From a virus, in the IMG/VR virus record IMGVR_UViG_3300010885_014692, positions 1 to 47,734 of that record: DNA of 47,734 bases, one strand, 5' to 3'. The notes below the pieces were generated by a model. The model worked only from the letters and a program-made list of their open reading frames with translations. It made no database searches and was not told the origin of the DNA. Both the position numbers and the translations under genes were made by a program. This document shows, piece after piece, positions 8,646 to 18,300 of the stretch (positions are counted from its first letter, which is position 1; the number at the start of each line of letters is the position of its first letter).

Positions 8646-11500
8646 TGGGAAAGTATACTAAGATAAGTAAAAAGAAATATGCAGACGGAGGCCCTATAAA
8701 AGGTAAACCGAAACCTGCTATTATAGTCAATGATCTTAATGACCCAAGGTTACTAGCTTATAATGATAGTTTAAGTTTGTATAATAGATTTCCTGAACCG
8801 CCAAAAGGATATAAAGTAGACCCTTATGTAAGAAGTGAAACAGCGCAATTTGTGGTAGGTAAAGATAAATATGGAAATGATATAGTAGAAGAAAGACCAA
8901 GCATAAAAGATGCTATAGAACCTATAGGATTAACTTTACATGGTTCAAATAAGAGTGGTAAAGCATTTAATAAGTCTACAGGTAGATATGAAGATTTTTT
9001 TGGTACTATGCGGCCTGTTTATAAAGAGCCTACTTTACCTATAGAATATATACCTAAACCTGTAGATACAGTACAAGGAAGAAATATACCTACTCCTCAA
9101 TCTCCAAGCAATCCTATACCTGTAGATGATATTCAGTTATATTCTGCCCATCAAAACTTAGCTAATGCAGGTAAACCTGTAGGTTATGTAATGGAAGATG
9201 GTAAGAGGAGAGATATAATGGCAGATGAATATAATGCAATTATGGGTAGCTCCGTACAAGGAGGTACTAAACTAGAAAATACTAATTATGCAATGGGTGG
9301 AATGATTAAACGTAAAGATGGCTCATATTCTAAACGAGGCTTATGGGATAATCTGAGGGCTAACAAAGGTTCAGGTAAAGCTCCTACAAAAGAAATGTTA
9401 GAACAAGAAGCTAAGATTAAAGCTGAATATATGTATGGTGGAGAAATGCCAGATATGTATGGTAAAGGTGGATATATAGTTAAAAGGTCACACGATAGAA
9501 AAGGTAAAACTCACGTAGTTATAGGCCCTGATGGAACAAAGAAATACTTTGGTGATAGTAACTTAGGTCAACATCCTAATGACCCTGCAAGAAAGAAAGC
9601 TTTCTATGCCAGACACAAAAAGAACTTAGCAGGTAATCCTTACTTTAGAGCATTTGCTAGAAAGACTTGGGCTGATGGGGGTTATATGGATGATCCTAAA
9701 AACAATCCAACTAATACTTTAGAGGGAGATTTAATTTCTAAGGTGCTTATGAATAGAAATAGAGATAAAGATTTTGTTCAAAGAGCTTATGCTGTAGGAG
9801 ATTATCCTAACTCTAATATGTTTACTTCACCTGACCCTGATAACTTTGGTTCTAGAATGACACATAAAATGGAGTGGGGAGAAGATAATAAAGGACAAGC
9901 TTATATGTATCCTTCTGTAATGAATCCTAAAAATGAAGATATAAAAGTACCTATTCAATATGCAAAATATATATCTTCTGTAGGTTATAAAAAAGCTACA
10001 GGAATGCCTTATGCTATGGGCGGTACAATGAACCAAGCTCAGATGCTTAATCAAGCTAAAATGAGAGTTGGTAGTGATGCTCCTGATGGTTCAGTATGGA
10101 AAGATATAGGTGCAGGTGCTTTTGGTGTACTAGAAGGTACATTAGATACTGTTACTATGGGTGCTACTGATAAACTTACAGATGCAGCATACAAAGGATT
10201 ACAGAAGATAGGTGGTTCTGATGCTTCTCAAGTAAGGCAGCAAGACATGATTCATGGGTTTAGTAGTATAGGAGGAGCTGCAATAGGTGCAGCAGTAAAT
10301 CCTGCAAGTGGTATGACTGCTATAAGCCAAGGAGTTAAAGGGTTAGGTCAAGGAATAGGAAATATAAATGAAAATACACAAGGAATAGGTAATGCTATTT
10401 CTGGATTAAGTAGTTTAACAGGTTTAATACCTTCAGGTGGAGGTAACATAGGTAGTAATGGAGAACAAGAAATTGCAAATATGGCAGCAAGTATGAAAAT
10501 GGCACAAGGTGGCTTAATGCACATCAATGAAGGTGGTACACACGAACAAAATGCTTTAGGTGGTGTACCTATAGGCCCTAATGCTTTAGTAGAGCAGGGT
10601 GAAACTATAAATAATGACTTTGTATTTTCTGATAGGTTAAAACCAAAAGGAAGTAAAAAGACTTATGCACAGTTATCTAAATCTGTAGATACTAAATACA
10701 GGTTACGTCCTGATGATAAACTTTCTAAAGAAGCTAAACAGATGGATTTAGATAGATTAGCTGCTGCACAAGAAGCTCAGAAAGATGAAATGTCTACTAA
10801 GTATATGCAGAAAGCAATGGCTTGCGGTGGAAAGATAAAAGGTTTTGGTGGTCAAATAATGGGCCCTATATCTCAATCTATGAATGTTACTAATGGTCAG
10901 AATACACTATTAGCTATGGGTGGAAATCTTCCTAACTATGATTATGGAGATGATGGAAACATAAGAAGAAGCCCTTATAATAACATAGTTAATGGTGTAG
11001 ATAATGGCATTAACAATGTTAATTACCGACCTAGCAATGATGTAATATTTAATGAACGTATGAAAAGAGATGGTTTTAATCCAACTTTAGAAGACTATAA
11101 TAAAGTTGTATTAAGGCAACAACAAGCAGCTTATGGTGGTAGCTTGATGAGTAACTTTATGGAGAAACCTCCTGTATATCAAAATCCTGCAAATCAATAT
11201 GCAGGTGGCGGATATATGAATAACTATTCAGACCAAGAGTATGATGCTAGTCCTTTAATTATGGCTGAAGGTGGTAAATGGATTCAAAAAGCAGTTAATC
11301 CTGCACATAAAGGTTATTGTACTCCAATGACCAAATCAACATGTACTCCACATAGAAAAGCTTTAGCTATGACTTTCAAAAAACATCATGGATTTCACGA
11401 AAAAGCTATGGGAGGGTACTTAGAAGGTAATGAATATGATTTGGATGAAAATGAAATTAATACTTTAATAAAACAAGGATTTGAAATAGAATATGTCTAA
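8645..11500 (+). CDS. Gly-Gly-motif virion/cargo-type protein with a DUF5754-like segment
   Basis: 951 residues, modular and largely low-complexity. About a dozen short motifs of the form xxGG followed by a bulky or polar residue (YAMGG, YMYGG, WADGG, MAQGG, MACGG, LAMGG, YAGGG, MAEGG) are spread along the chain as if joining segments. Residues about 275-340 (IVKRSHDRKGKTHVVIG, YFGDSNLGQHP, FYARHKKNL) resemble the DUF5754-type domain of some phages and large viruses. Residues about 500-600 are Gly/Ala-rich and weakly hydrophobic. Near the C-terminus come WIQKAVNPAHKGYCTPMT and LDENEINTLIKQGFEIEYV, short modules often found at the ends of Bacteroidota phage virion proteins. Its position suggests an internal or ejected virion protein. 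The HNH gene overlaps its end by eight bases. Confidence 0.6.
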   Translation: MGKYTKISKKKYADGGPIKGKPKPAIIVNDLNDPRLLAYNDSLSLYNRFPEPPKGYKVDPYVRSETAQFVVGKDKYGNDIVEERPSIKDAIEPIGLTLHGSNKSGKAFNKSTGRYEDFFGTMRPVYKEPTLPIEYIPKPVDTVQGRNIPTPQSPSNPIPVDDIQLYSAHQNLANAGKPVGYVMEDGKRRDIMADEYNAIMGSSVQGGTKLENTNYAMGGMIKRKDGSYSKRGLWDNLRANKGSGKAPTKEMLEQEAKIKAEYMYGGEMPDMYGKGGYIVKRSHDRKGKTHVVIGPDGTKKYFGDSNLGQHPNDPARKKAFYARHKKNLAGNPYFRAFARKTWADGGYMDDPKNNPTNTLEGDLISKVLMNRNRDKDFVQRAYAVGDYPNSNMFTSPDPDNFGSRMTHKMEWGEDNKGQAYMYPSVMNPKNEDIKVPIQYAKYISSVGYKKATGMPYAMGGTMNQAQMLNQAKMRVGSDAPDGSVWKDIGAGAFGVLEGTLDTVTMGATDKLTDAAYKGLQKIGGSDASQVRQQDMIHGFSSIGGAAIGAAVNPASGMTAISQGVKGLGQGIGNINENTQGIGNAISGLSSLTGLIPSGGGNIGSNGEQEIANMAASMKMAQGGLMHINEGGTHEQNALGGVPIGPNALVEQGETINNDFVFSDRLKPKGSKKTYAQLSKSVDTKYRLRPDDKLSKEAKQMDLDRLAAAQEAQKDEMSTKYMQKAMACGGKIKGFGGQIMGPISQSMNVTNGQNTLLAMGGNLPNYDYGDDGNIRRSPYNNIVNGVDNGINNVNYRPSNDVIFNERMKRDGFNPTLEDYNKVVLRQQQAAYGGSLMSNFMEKPPVYQNPANQYAGGGYMNNYSDQEYDASPLIMAEGGKWIQKAVNPAHKGYCTPMTKSTCTPHRKALAMTFKKHHGFHEKAMGGYLEGNEYDLDENEINTLIKQGFEIEYV

Positions 11501-12137
11501 GACTTGTAAAAAATGTAACACTATGTATGAAATACCTGAAAAAGGATTTCATTTTAGATCAGCTAATTCTGACGGGTTACAGACAGTTTGTAAAAAATGT
11601 AACTTATCTAAAAAGCATAGAGTAGTACATATAAATTCAGAAGACAAAATATTATGTACAAAATGTTTTATTTATAAAGAAGATGATGATTTTGATATAG
11701 CTAAAGATAATTGGTTTAGGAGAAAAAAAGATAGAAGATGTATTGAGTGTAAAAAACTACAATATTTAAAAAGAAGGGTTAATGGCAGAGGAAAACGAGA
11801 TGTAAATAGGTTGTTATTAGAACGTTGGCACGGAATAAAAGAAAGAGCAGCTAAAAAGAACTATACAGTTGATTTTAATTGGGGATTTTTAAAAGAACTT
11901 TGGGAAAAACAAAAAGGACTTTGTGCAATTTCAAAAATAGAAATGACTTTTGAAATGAATAATGGAAGAATACCCACAAATGTAAGTGTAGATAAAATTA
12001 ATAGTAAAGATAATTATACTAAAGATAACATACAACTTGTTTGTATGGCAGTAAATCAAATGAAAAATGATTTAACTATTGAACAATTATTATATTTTTG
12101 TAAAGAAATACTAAAAGAAAATGAAAGTAAAAATTAA
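11493..12137 (+). CDS. HNH endonuclease with paired CxxC zinc ribbons (probable free-standing homing endonuclease)
   Basis: 214 residues. Four CxxC pairs (C5/C8, C33/C36, C55/C58, C83/C86) could form two zinc-binding ribbons. The C-terminal HNH-type core (about 130-195) has CAISKIEMTF, VSVDKINSKDNYTKDNIQL and VNQMKND, matching the HNH pattern with Asp-Lys-Ile in place of a His-containing first motif. Such genes are typical phage homing endonucleases that spread by cutting alleles lacking them. It lies exactly between two structural genes, its start overlapping the upstream stop by 8 bases and its end overlapping the downstream start by 17, so neither neighbour is broken. Cleavage activity is inferred from the family only. 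Confidence 0.8.
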   Translation: MSKTCKKCNTMYEIPEKGFHFRSANSDGLQTVCKKCNLSKKHRVVHINSEDKILCTKCFIYKEDDDFDIAKDNWFRRKKDRRCIECKKLQYLKRRVNGRGKRDVNRLLLERWHGIKERAAKKNYTVDFNWGFLKELWEKQKGLCAISKIEMTFEMNNGRIPTNVSVDKINSKDNYTKDNIQLVCMAVNQMKNDLTIEQLLYFCKEILKENESKN

Positions 12138-13236
12138 AAAAATACCTGCGCAATTTAAATACGGTGGAAATTTAAATAATAATCAGCAATGGAAACATAG
12201 TATGGGTGGTAATATGTATGCTTTAGGTGGAGATCCTTCAAATGGTACTTCTTATTTACAATATGATGAAATGGGTAATCCCATGTCTGCACAACAAATG
12301 TATAACCCAACTAATTCTATAGGAAACCTTGCTATACCACAACCTATACCGCAATATACTAATGAAGTAGATTCTTTACAAGACCCTTACTTTACTCCAC
12401 CAACAGATTATAGCCAATATCAAACTTCAGATTATTTACCTGTAAGCAAAACTACGTTAAATCTAGAGCCTGTAAATATAAATTCACAGCCTTATTATAA
12501 TAATCAAATGCCTCAAAGAAGGGAGGCTACTCCTGCTACTGAATTTAATAATGCCTACTTAGAGCCTAATTTAATGGGTAAAATGCAAGGTACAGGTTTA
12601 GATAAATCTAATGCTGCTACACAAAATCCATACCCAGAAGTTGGTAATACAGGATATTTAACTAACTTAGCAGGAAATTTAGTTAAAGCAGGTATGGTAG
12701 CTACAAGTAAACCTCCTATATATAACCCATCTTTACATCTTAATAGAATGAATGCTAACCCTGCTGAAAGATTGGCTATGCAAGAAGGACGTAGAGAGAT
12801 ACAAGGTACTAAAGACATTATAAGAAACAATGCTACATCTTCAGGTCAATACTTAACTAATGCTTCACTTATGGGTAGTAATGCAGCTAACAAGCTAGCA
12901 GGTACTATTGGTGGTATTAGACAGAACTATGACCAACAGAATGTAGGTATAGGTAATCAAGAAGCTCAATTAAACCAACAGATTACTAGTGGTAATAACT
13001 TAGCTAAAGAAACCTTTAGAGATAACAGATTAAACCAATACAATAAGATATTAGATAGTGTAATAGGTGCTAACCAACAAAGGTTTGCAACTGATGAGCA
13101 TGCTAATAATTTCCAAAACCAAGTTATTAGTCTACTAAAAACAGGTGTATACCACTACGGTAAAGTAGATGAAAAAGGAATGTATGAAATACTTGGCCCT
13201 AATGGAGAAGTAATTACTAAAATGCCAAAAGTATAA
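12121..13236 (+). CDS. Gly-Gly-motif, Gln/Asn-rich virion/cargo-type protein
   Basis: 371 residues. It begins with the basic KVKIKKIPAQFKYGG module that often opens Bacteroidota phage virion proteins, then carries the same xxGG motifs (YGG, MGG, LGG) as the protein upstream of the HNH gene. Residues about 55-190 are Pro/Tyr/Gln/Asn-rich and probably disordered; about 215-320 are helical and Gln/Asn-rich (IRQNYDQQNVGIGNQEAQL). No catalytic motif is seen. The shared motifs suggest it works with the 951-residue protein, probably inside the virion or during ejection. It is joined to the next gene by TAATG at 13236. Confidence 0.5.
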   Translation: MKVKIKKIPAQFKYGGNLNNNQQWKHSMGGNMYALGGDPSNGTSYLQYDEMGNPMSAQQMYNPTNSIGNLAIPQPIPQYTNEVDSLQDPYFTPPTDYSQYQTSDYLPVSKTTLNLEPVNINSQPYYNNQMPQRREATPATEFNNAYLEPNLMGKMQGTGLDKSNAATQNPYPEVGNTGYLTNLAGNLVKAGMVATSKPPIYNPSLHLNRMNANPAERLAMQEGRREIQGTKDIIRNNATSSGQYLTNASLMGSNAANKLAGTIGGIRQNYDQQNVGIGNQEAQLNQQITSGNNLAKETFRDNRLNQYNKILDSVIGANQQRFATDEHANNFQNQVISLLKTGVYHYGKVDEKGMYEILGPNGEVITKMPKV

Positions 13237-15371
13237 TGGGAAGATTTATAGATATAACAGGTGCACCAATAGTTTCTGACTTTCAGGAAATGCCTTTAGA
13301 CTTTATGGCTAAAGCACTTTCTGCTAAACAAGCTTCTTATGATAAACAAGATTTAGAGGCAGCAGCTTTACCAGGACTTTTTGGAGAAGGCTTTATAGCT
13401 ACAAAGGGGTATAAAGATATACTAACAAAAGAACTTAATCCTAAGTTAGCAGAATGGTCTAAAAGAGCTATAGCAGATCCTGAAGGAGTTGGTAGAGACA
13501 TAGCTAAATATAAATCTCAATTGGCTACTGATGCTAGATACAGACTTCTTACCGCAGATACTGCAAAAAAAGCAGAATATCTAAAAGATTTAAAAGAAAC
13601 TAACAAACTTGGAAAAGCTTATGAAAAAGCTTTTGATTATACAACAGGGCAGTATAAAGGCCCTATAGATCCTGATAAATTACTAAAAGGAGAAGTTGTA
13701 GGAGATTTAGAAGATTTTTATGGTAATCCTATTTATGGGGATGTACATAAAGATTATACAGAAAATTTAAAGAACATAAAAGAAATAAGTATTGAAGATG
13801 TCTCTACATTATTTCCAGGATTAAATCAATATGGGGATCAATTAAAAACTACTAAGACCTTTAAAGTAGATTCTAATAGTATATATGACCCTACTGTAAT
13901 TGGTAAAGATGAAAACGGTAATCCTATAACTATAGGAGAGGCTACAAAAAGAAAAGTACATCAGGTATCTGATGCTATTTTAGCTAATAATAGTGTAGCA
14001 GCTCAATACGCAAATACACCTTTAAGCCCCTTTAGAATACTAGAAGGCGCTCTTCCAAAAGATGCTAGTATAATTGATAAAGGCAGAGCTTATGGAGAAT
14101 ATGTATTTAGCCCGATGTCTAAACAATCAAGAACTAATAAAAATGAAATAGTTTCTTTTGGAACAAATGCTTTTGATGCAGCAGCTAAACAGCCAAAAAC
14201 ACCAGAAGTTTTACCGCTTAAAACTAACTTTGAAAATTCACCTTATACTTTTGATGACTTCCAAAAATCAGCACAAGCTAGTGCTAAAACAAGAAATGAG
14301 AGTTGGGTGACTGCTAAACAAGCAGTACTTTCTTTATCCCCAACTCTTTTAACAAATGCAAAAATTAGTAAACCAGCTAGTGGAGCAGTAACAGAGGATG
14401 ACTTAGATAGGCTTATAAAATACTCTCAAAAAGTAAATCCAAATACACTGACTACAGAAGACAGAACTAATCTAGACATTGCTAAAAATAATGCTATTCA
14501 ATATTTTGCAAACAAAAGAACTTTAGATTTTTACACTAATCAATCACTTTCAGTTTTACCAAAAGTATTAGATGCTGCTTTAAAAGATGTAGATACTAAT
14601 TGGCAAACTAAAAATAGTTCTACCGATGTTAAAAATATTCTAAAAGAAGGTATTAAAAGGGATTATAAAAATATAGAACAAAAAATAAAATCTGGAGATT
14701 TAGACTTACGTTCTATAACTCAAATAGCCCCTGCATTTGCAAAAGCAATAGAAAAATCAGGTTCTTTAAACATATCTAATGCTTACATATCACTAAATCC
14801 AAAAGGAGCTGGTTATTCAGAAACAGCTACAGACTTAGCAGATAACATTTGGAGTTTAGCTGCTGGTAAAAAAGGTGCTTTTGAAGGGCAATCTCCAACT
14901 GCTGATGCGTCAGAAGGATTGGCAGATTTATTTAAAAAACAAACAGGTACTGAACCAAAAGGTAAATTAACTCCGAAAGGAGCAGGAGTTGATGAAAATG
15001 GTAGAGTAGGAGTAGTTGTAGAAGATTCAGAGACAGGAAACACGGCTATTTTTGTAAAAAATGTAGGGCTTGAATATACACCGTACATTAAAAAATATTA
15101 TAAAGAAATAGCTAATTCAGATGATTACATAGCCAAACCTGTAGCATTTACAGGGTATCTTGATACGTATTTAACAGAAGTAGGACAAAAATCTTCTTTT
15201 GATAATTTCTTAAGTGCTAATTACAATGCAAACTATAATTTAGGAGGAATAAATATAAATAAATCTGGTAATACCTTTACATATAAAGATGCTACAGGTA
15301 CTCACCAATTTGCAACCCCAAGTGCATTAAAAGCAGACTTGGGTGAAACTATAATTTTATCAGGAAACTAA
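13236..15371 (+). CDS. Large virion cargo-type protein of unknown function
   Basis: 711 residues. The N-terminus (MGRFIDITGAPIVSDFQEMP) is followed by a long, mostly helical, Lys/Asp/Ala-rich chain with no membrane segment, signal peptide or catalytic motif I can name. Position decides the interpretation: in crAss-like phages the genes between the tail muzzle and the virion RNA polymerase encode proteins packed in the head or tail and ejected into the host. It is coupled by TAATG to both neighbours (13236, 15371). A scaffold or chaperone for the giant proteins is another possibility. Confidence 0.5.
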   Translation: MGRFIDITGAPIVSDFQEMPLDFMAKALSAKQASYDKQDLEAAALPGLFGEGFIATKGYKDILTKELNPKLAEWSKRAIADPEGVGRDIAKYKSQLATDARYRLLTADTAKKAEYLKDLKETNKLGKAYEKAFDYTTGQYKGPIDPDKLLKGEVVGDLEDFYGNPIYGDVHKDYTENLKNIKEISIEDVSTLFPGLNQYGDQLKTTKTFKVDSNSIYDPTVIGKDENGNPITIGEATKRKVHQVSDAILANNSVAAQYANTPLSPFRILEGALPKDASIIDKGRAYGEYVFSPMSKQSRTNKNEIVSFGTNAFDAAAKQPKTPEVLPLKTNFENSPYTFDDFQKSAQASAKTRNESWVTAKQAVLSLSPTLLTNAKISKPASGAVTEDDLDRLIKYSQKVNPNTLTTEDRTNLDIAKNNAIQYFANKRTLDFYTNQSLSVLPKVLDAALKDVDTNWQTKNSSTDVKNILKEGIKRDYKNIEQKIKSGDLDLRSITQIAPAFAKAIEKSGSLNISNAYISLNPKGAGYSETATDLADNIWSLAAGKKGAFEGQSPTADASEGLADLFKKQTGTEPKGKLTPKGAGVDENGRVGVVVEDSETGNTAIFVKNVGLEYTPYIKKYYKEIANSDDYIAKPVAFTGYLDTYLTEVGQKSSFDNFLSANYNANYNLGGININKSGNTFTYKDATGTHQFATPSALKADLGETIILSGN

Positions 15372-18300
15372 TGGCAGACGGAAAACCAATATCATTTTTA
15401 GACGCTTCTAATTTAAAAAATAGTTCAAGAAAAGCAGAGTTAGTAACAGATAATTCATATATTCCAGCTGTTACTGTAGAAGGCCCTGAATATGATTTAT
15501 ATAAAACAGCATCAGGTAAATATGGTGAATTTAACCCATTAGAAATATCTCCAGCAGCTTTACTTGACAAAAACCAAAGTAGATTAGATACTTGGGCTAA
15601 TGGTATAGCCCAATTTACTTCAAAAGCAGGTACTTCATTTATAAATGCTGTAGGAGGACTAGAAGTTTCTAGTATGAATTGGCTTGCACAAGGAGTAACA
15701 AGAGGTGGAGATTGGAATGCCTCAGACTTTACAATGGATCCTCTTACTCAAGGATTACATGCTTTTGACCAAAAGATTACAGATATGTTCCCTGTATATC
15801 AAGACCCTGCTGAAGCAGAACAACCTTGGTATAATCAACTTAATACAGCTGATTTTTGGGCAGGTAATGTATTACCTAACTTTGGTTTTACAGTAGGTAC
15901 AGCAGCAGGAGCTTACGCCACAGGAGGAATAGGGCTAACTGGCATGGCTTTAAAAGGTACTAAAACAGCCTCTGCAATAGCAAATGCAGGTAAAGCTACT
16001 TCTCGTGCAATAGGTAGAGCTTTAAAAACAGGAGAACAAGGAATTAATGAACTTAGAGCTCTTGGCGCAAGTGAAGACTTAGCAAGAGGTATAAATACTA
16101 TTAGTCAACAAGCTTATACAGGTAAAGGATTAATAGCTAAACAAGTACTAGGTTCTGGTATAGCAGCAGTAGGAGAAGCTAAATTTGAAGCAGTAGGTAC
16201 TTATGAAGAAACTTACAGGGATTTAATTGGCAAAGGTGTAGATGAAGCTACAGCAGATGAGTATGCTAAAAAAGCAGCTAACGTAGACTTTATGTTGAAT
16301 TTACCTGTACTAACAATGTCTAACTTTGTTCAGTTTGGTAAACTATTTTCTACAGGTAAAACACTAAAAAATCCAGTGGCTAACTTCATTAAAGGAAACT
16401 ATAGTCAAGGATTCGCAACAAAAAATCTACAATCTTTTATCAGTCGAAAATTAGTTTCTGCTCCAAAATGGTTACAAAAAACTGCTAAAGTTGCAGGTAC
16501 ATTAGGTACAACTTTTAAAAATTCAGCTTGGGAGGGATTTGAGGAATGGGCACAATACCAAGGTAACAAGGTAGCAAAGAACTATTCAGAAAGAATTAGA
16601 ACAGGTTGGGATAGTGGTATGGGTGCTCAAATGAATGGGGTAATAGGTATTATGAGTGCTACAGGAGAAGAACTAGGAGGAGTAGTAGAAGATGTAGCAA
16701 GTTTAGATCCTGCAAGAATATTTGGTGGAGAAGGTGGTGAAAACTTTATGTTAGGGGTTTTAATAGGTGCTTTAGGATTACCTGTAAATACAAAAGGAGA
16801 TTTTGCAGGAGGTATAATAGGTGCTTTTCAAGACAGTAAAAAAGAAGACCAAAGAGTATCTCAAAGAAATGCATTTGCAACAGATGTTGTAAATAATCTT
16901 AATGCAATGCGTGAAAAGTATGGTAAAAACAAAACTTTACGTGATGCATTAGTAAGCCAAAGTTTTTCAGCAGATGCTATAGAAGCCTTAGAAAAAGGAG
17001 ATTTTTCTACATTTAAAGCTATGGAAGCTTTAGGTATAGCCCATGATGTACTTACAGCTGCTGAAGCAGGTCAAGGAGATTTATTTACAGATATATTAAA
17101 CTCTTCAGACCCTATTATAGCAAGTGAGGTAAGAGACCATGTAAGACAAAACCTAAAAGAAGGGCAAGTAGACCCTTTAGCTAATCTTACAGATGAAGAA
17201 ATAGAAAGTAAGGTAACTGAAAATAAAGAAAACTTAAAGAAAAACATAGCACTGATAAAGAAAATAAATAGCTATGTATCTCCTTTAAATGGCATAACCC
17301 CTGAGTTAAGTAAACAAATAACTGGTAAACTATTCTTAGTTAAAGATATAGAGAATAGAATGGCAGATGTAATAAGAGGGTTAGACAGTACATTAGATTT
17401 AATAAGACCTAAAGATCCTGAAGAAGCTGCTATATTTAATGAGCAGGTAAATGAGTTTTTTAACCCTAATAATATAAAAGAAACGTTAGCTAATGTAGCA
17501 TCTAATAAAGATGTAGCAGATTTTGAAGCTAATGTACTTAATAAAGTAACTGAGTTAATGAAAAAAGGAGTGTTAGATCAGAATGAAGCTTCTGATATGG
17601 CATCTGCTCTTTTTGACTTATCAAGGAACTCAAAACTTCGTAAAGATACATTAGAACAATATTCTAAGATTGCAGCAGAACCTGAAAAATACAATGAATG
17701 GGTTGAGCAAAAAATAGCTGAATCTTCTGTTGACCAGGAGCTAACAAAAATAGTTGGCAAGACTATTACTGATGAGTATAGAAATGCAGGTATAGATGTA
17801 CCTGAGAATATATTTGATGTAGAAGAAGGAAAGTTTTATGGTAAAATGGGTAACCAAACAGTTACTATAACTAAAGAAAAAGGAAAAGAACCTGTAATAA
17901 AAGTTAAAGGAGAGCCAGTAAGTGCTGCTAATTTCTTAGCAATGACTAAGTTAAATGAATTTACTCCTCTATCACAAGCAAAATATGATGAATTTGCAGC
18001 AATTAAATTAGAACAAAAAGCAAAAGAAGAAGCAAGAATCTTAACAGTAGCTAAATTTGAAGGAGTTATAAATAAGTTTAGGGCTGAAGTAGAAAAGTAT
18101 GCTAAACAGATTGATAAGGTAAAAGAGCTTAGAAAAGGTTTTCAAGAAAGGTTAGCTGATAGACAACAAATGATTAAAGAAGCTAAAGATGAATTAGCAG
18201 CTTTATATAAAAATAAAAATAAATTTAAGAAGGGTAATATACCTGTATTAGAAGCTTTACTAGAAGATATAAATAAAGACATAGCTTTTGTAGAAGAGCA

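Noticed and set aside
8645-13236. The 951- and 371-residue proteins as one gene split by the HNH insertion
   Set aside because: The upstream protein ends in a complete-looking C-terminal module (DENEINTLIKQGFEIEYV) and the downstream one begins with a normal basic N-terminal module, so both look like intact separate genes.
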